Of a stretch of DNA of 23,034 nt, positions 22,904 to 23,034 are shown one piece after another. The notes beneath the pieces are model-generated. The model was given only the letters and a program-made list of their open reading frames with translations, was not told the DNA's origin and did no database searches. This DNA is from an uncultured Prevotella sp. (GTDB lineage Bacteria > Bacteroidota > Bacteroidia > Bacteroidales > Bacteroidaceae). Position 1 is the stretch's first letter. Each line of letters starts with the position of its first letter. The position numbers were made by a program, and so were the translations under genes. The stretch covers positions 1 to 23,034 of the forward strand of contig USAI01000033.1 in NCBI GenBank assembly GCA_900552675.1. Direction: 5' to 3'.

Positions 22904-22989
22904 TAATCCCAAAGCGGTCGTTAGAGCATATTTGGATTTTGAGCTTTTTAGAAGAGTGGATTTTGTTTGTCTTTTAATCCAATAGTTCG
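22904..22989. repeat. Dispersed intergenic repeat, copy B
   Basis: This copy contains CCCAAAGCGGTCGTTAG, GAAGAGTGGATTTTGTTTG and CTTTTAATCC and corresponds to copy A at 20857-20940. It probably continues to the window edge (TTGAGATAACGGCTAAGCGG). No gene is seen in 22876-23034. Confidence 0.6.
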
Positions 22990-23034
22990 TTAAAATTTGA
23001 GATAACGGCTAAGCGGCTTTGCGCTGCCAGCCAA

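Noticed and set aside
22508..22912. Minus-strand Cys/Val-rich open frames opposite the His-rich gene
   Set aside because: They are the complement of the repeated Lys/His/Cys codons and have no independent start signals.

Overview
This window looks like chromosome of a Bacteroidota member, most likely a Prevotella/Segatella-type organism. The signs are a complete type IX secretion (T9SS) core gene set, outer-membrane proteins of the FadL/OmpP1 and PorT-like classes, a Kdo transferase, a FISUMP-type lipoprotein, almost no Shine-Dalgarno sequences, and repeated TAnnTTTG boxes (TACCTTTG, TATCTTTG, TATATTTG) a short distance upstream of starts, which match the Bacteroidota -7 element. No tRNA, rRNA, CRISPR array, transposase or phage gene was recognised.

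Layout. (1) 1-3040: waaA and gltX, both minus, probably one operon, with a 41-codon ORF overlapping the gltX start. (2) 3146-7848: a plus-strand pair, a 7TM-HD (PgpH-like) phosphohydrolase and priA, ending in a strong bidirectional hairpin. (3) 7874-10907: minus-strand FKBP-type prolyl isomerase, OmpP1/FadL porin and PorT-like beta-barrel protein, each separated by a clear terminator and/or -7 box. (4) 11038-16865: the T9SS core operon porP-gldK-gldL-gldM-gldN on the minus strand, packed with 3-35 bp gaps and one ATGA overlap. PorP is the outer-membrane partner, GldK and GldN form the periplasmic ring, and GldL and GldM form the proton-driven motor. (5) 16866-17692: an unusual gene-free stretch full of nested inverted and tandem repeats. 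(6) 17693-20224: a large unrecognised two-TM protein and a DUF5020-like outer-membrane protein, both minus. (7) 20225-21200: a gene-poor region with 23-bp tandem repeats, two tiny convergent ORFs that each have a Bacteroidota-like promoter and share a palindromic CTAG as stop codons, a dispersed repeat and a perfect 15-bp stem. (8) 21201-23034: a FISUMP-like lipoprotein, then a secreted protein with an extreme His/Cys/Lys repeat tail, interspersed with further copies of the dispersed repeat.

The left two thirds are ordinary core genome. The candidates for something undescribed are in the right third: the His/Cys-rich exported protein (22324-22875), the convergent micro-ORF locus (20354-20796), the repeat cluster ahead of the T9SS operon (17073-17594), and the lineage-specific additions to GldL and GldN. 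All functional statements come from reading the sequence and from knowledge of the families; no database search was run.
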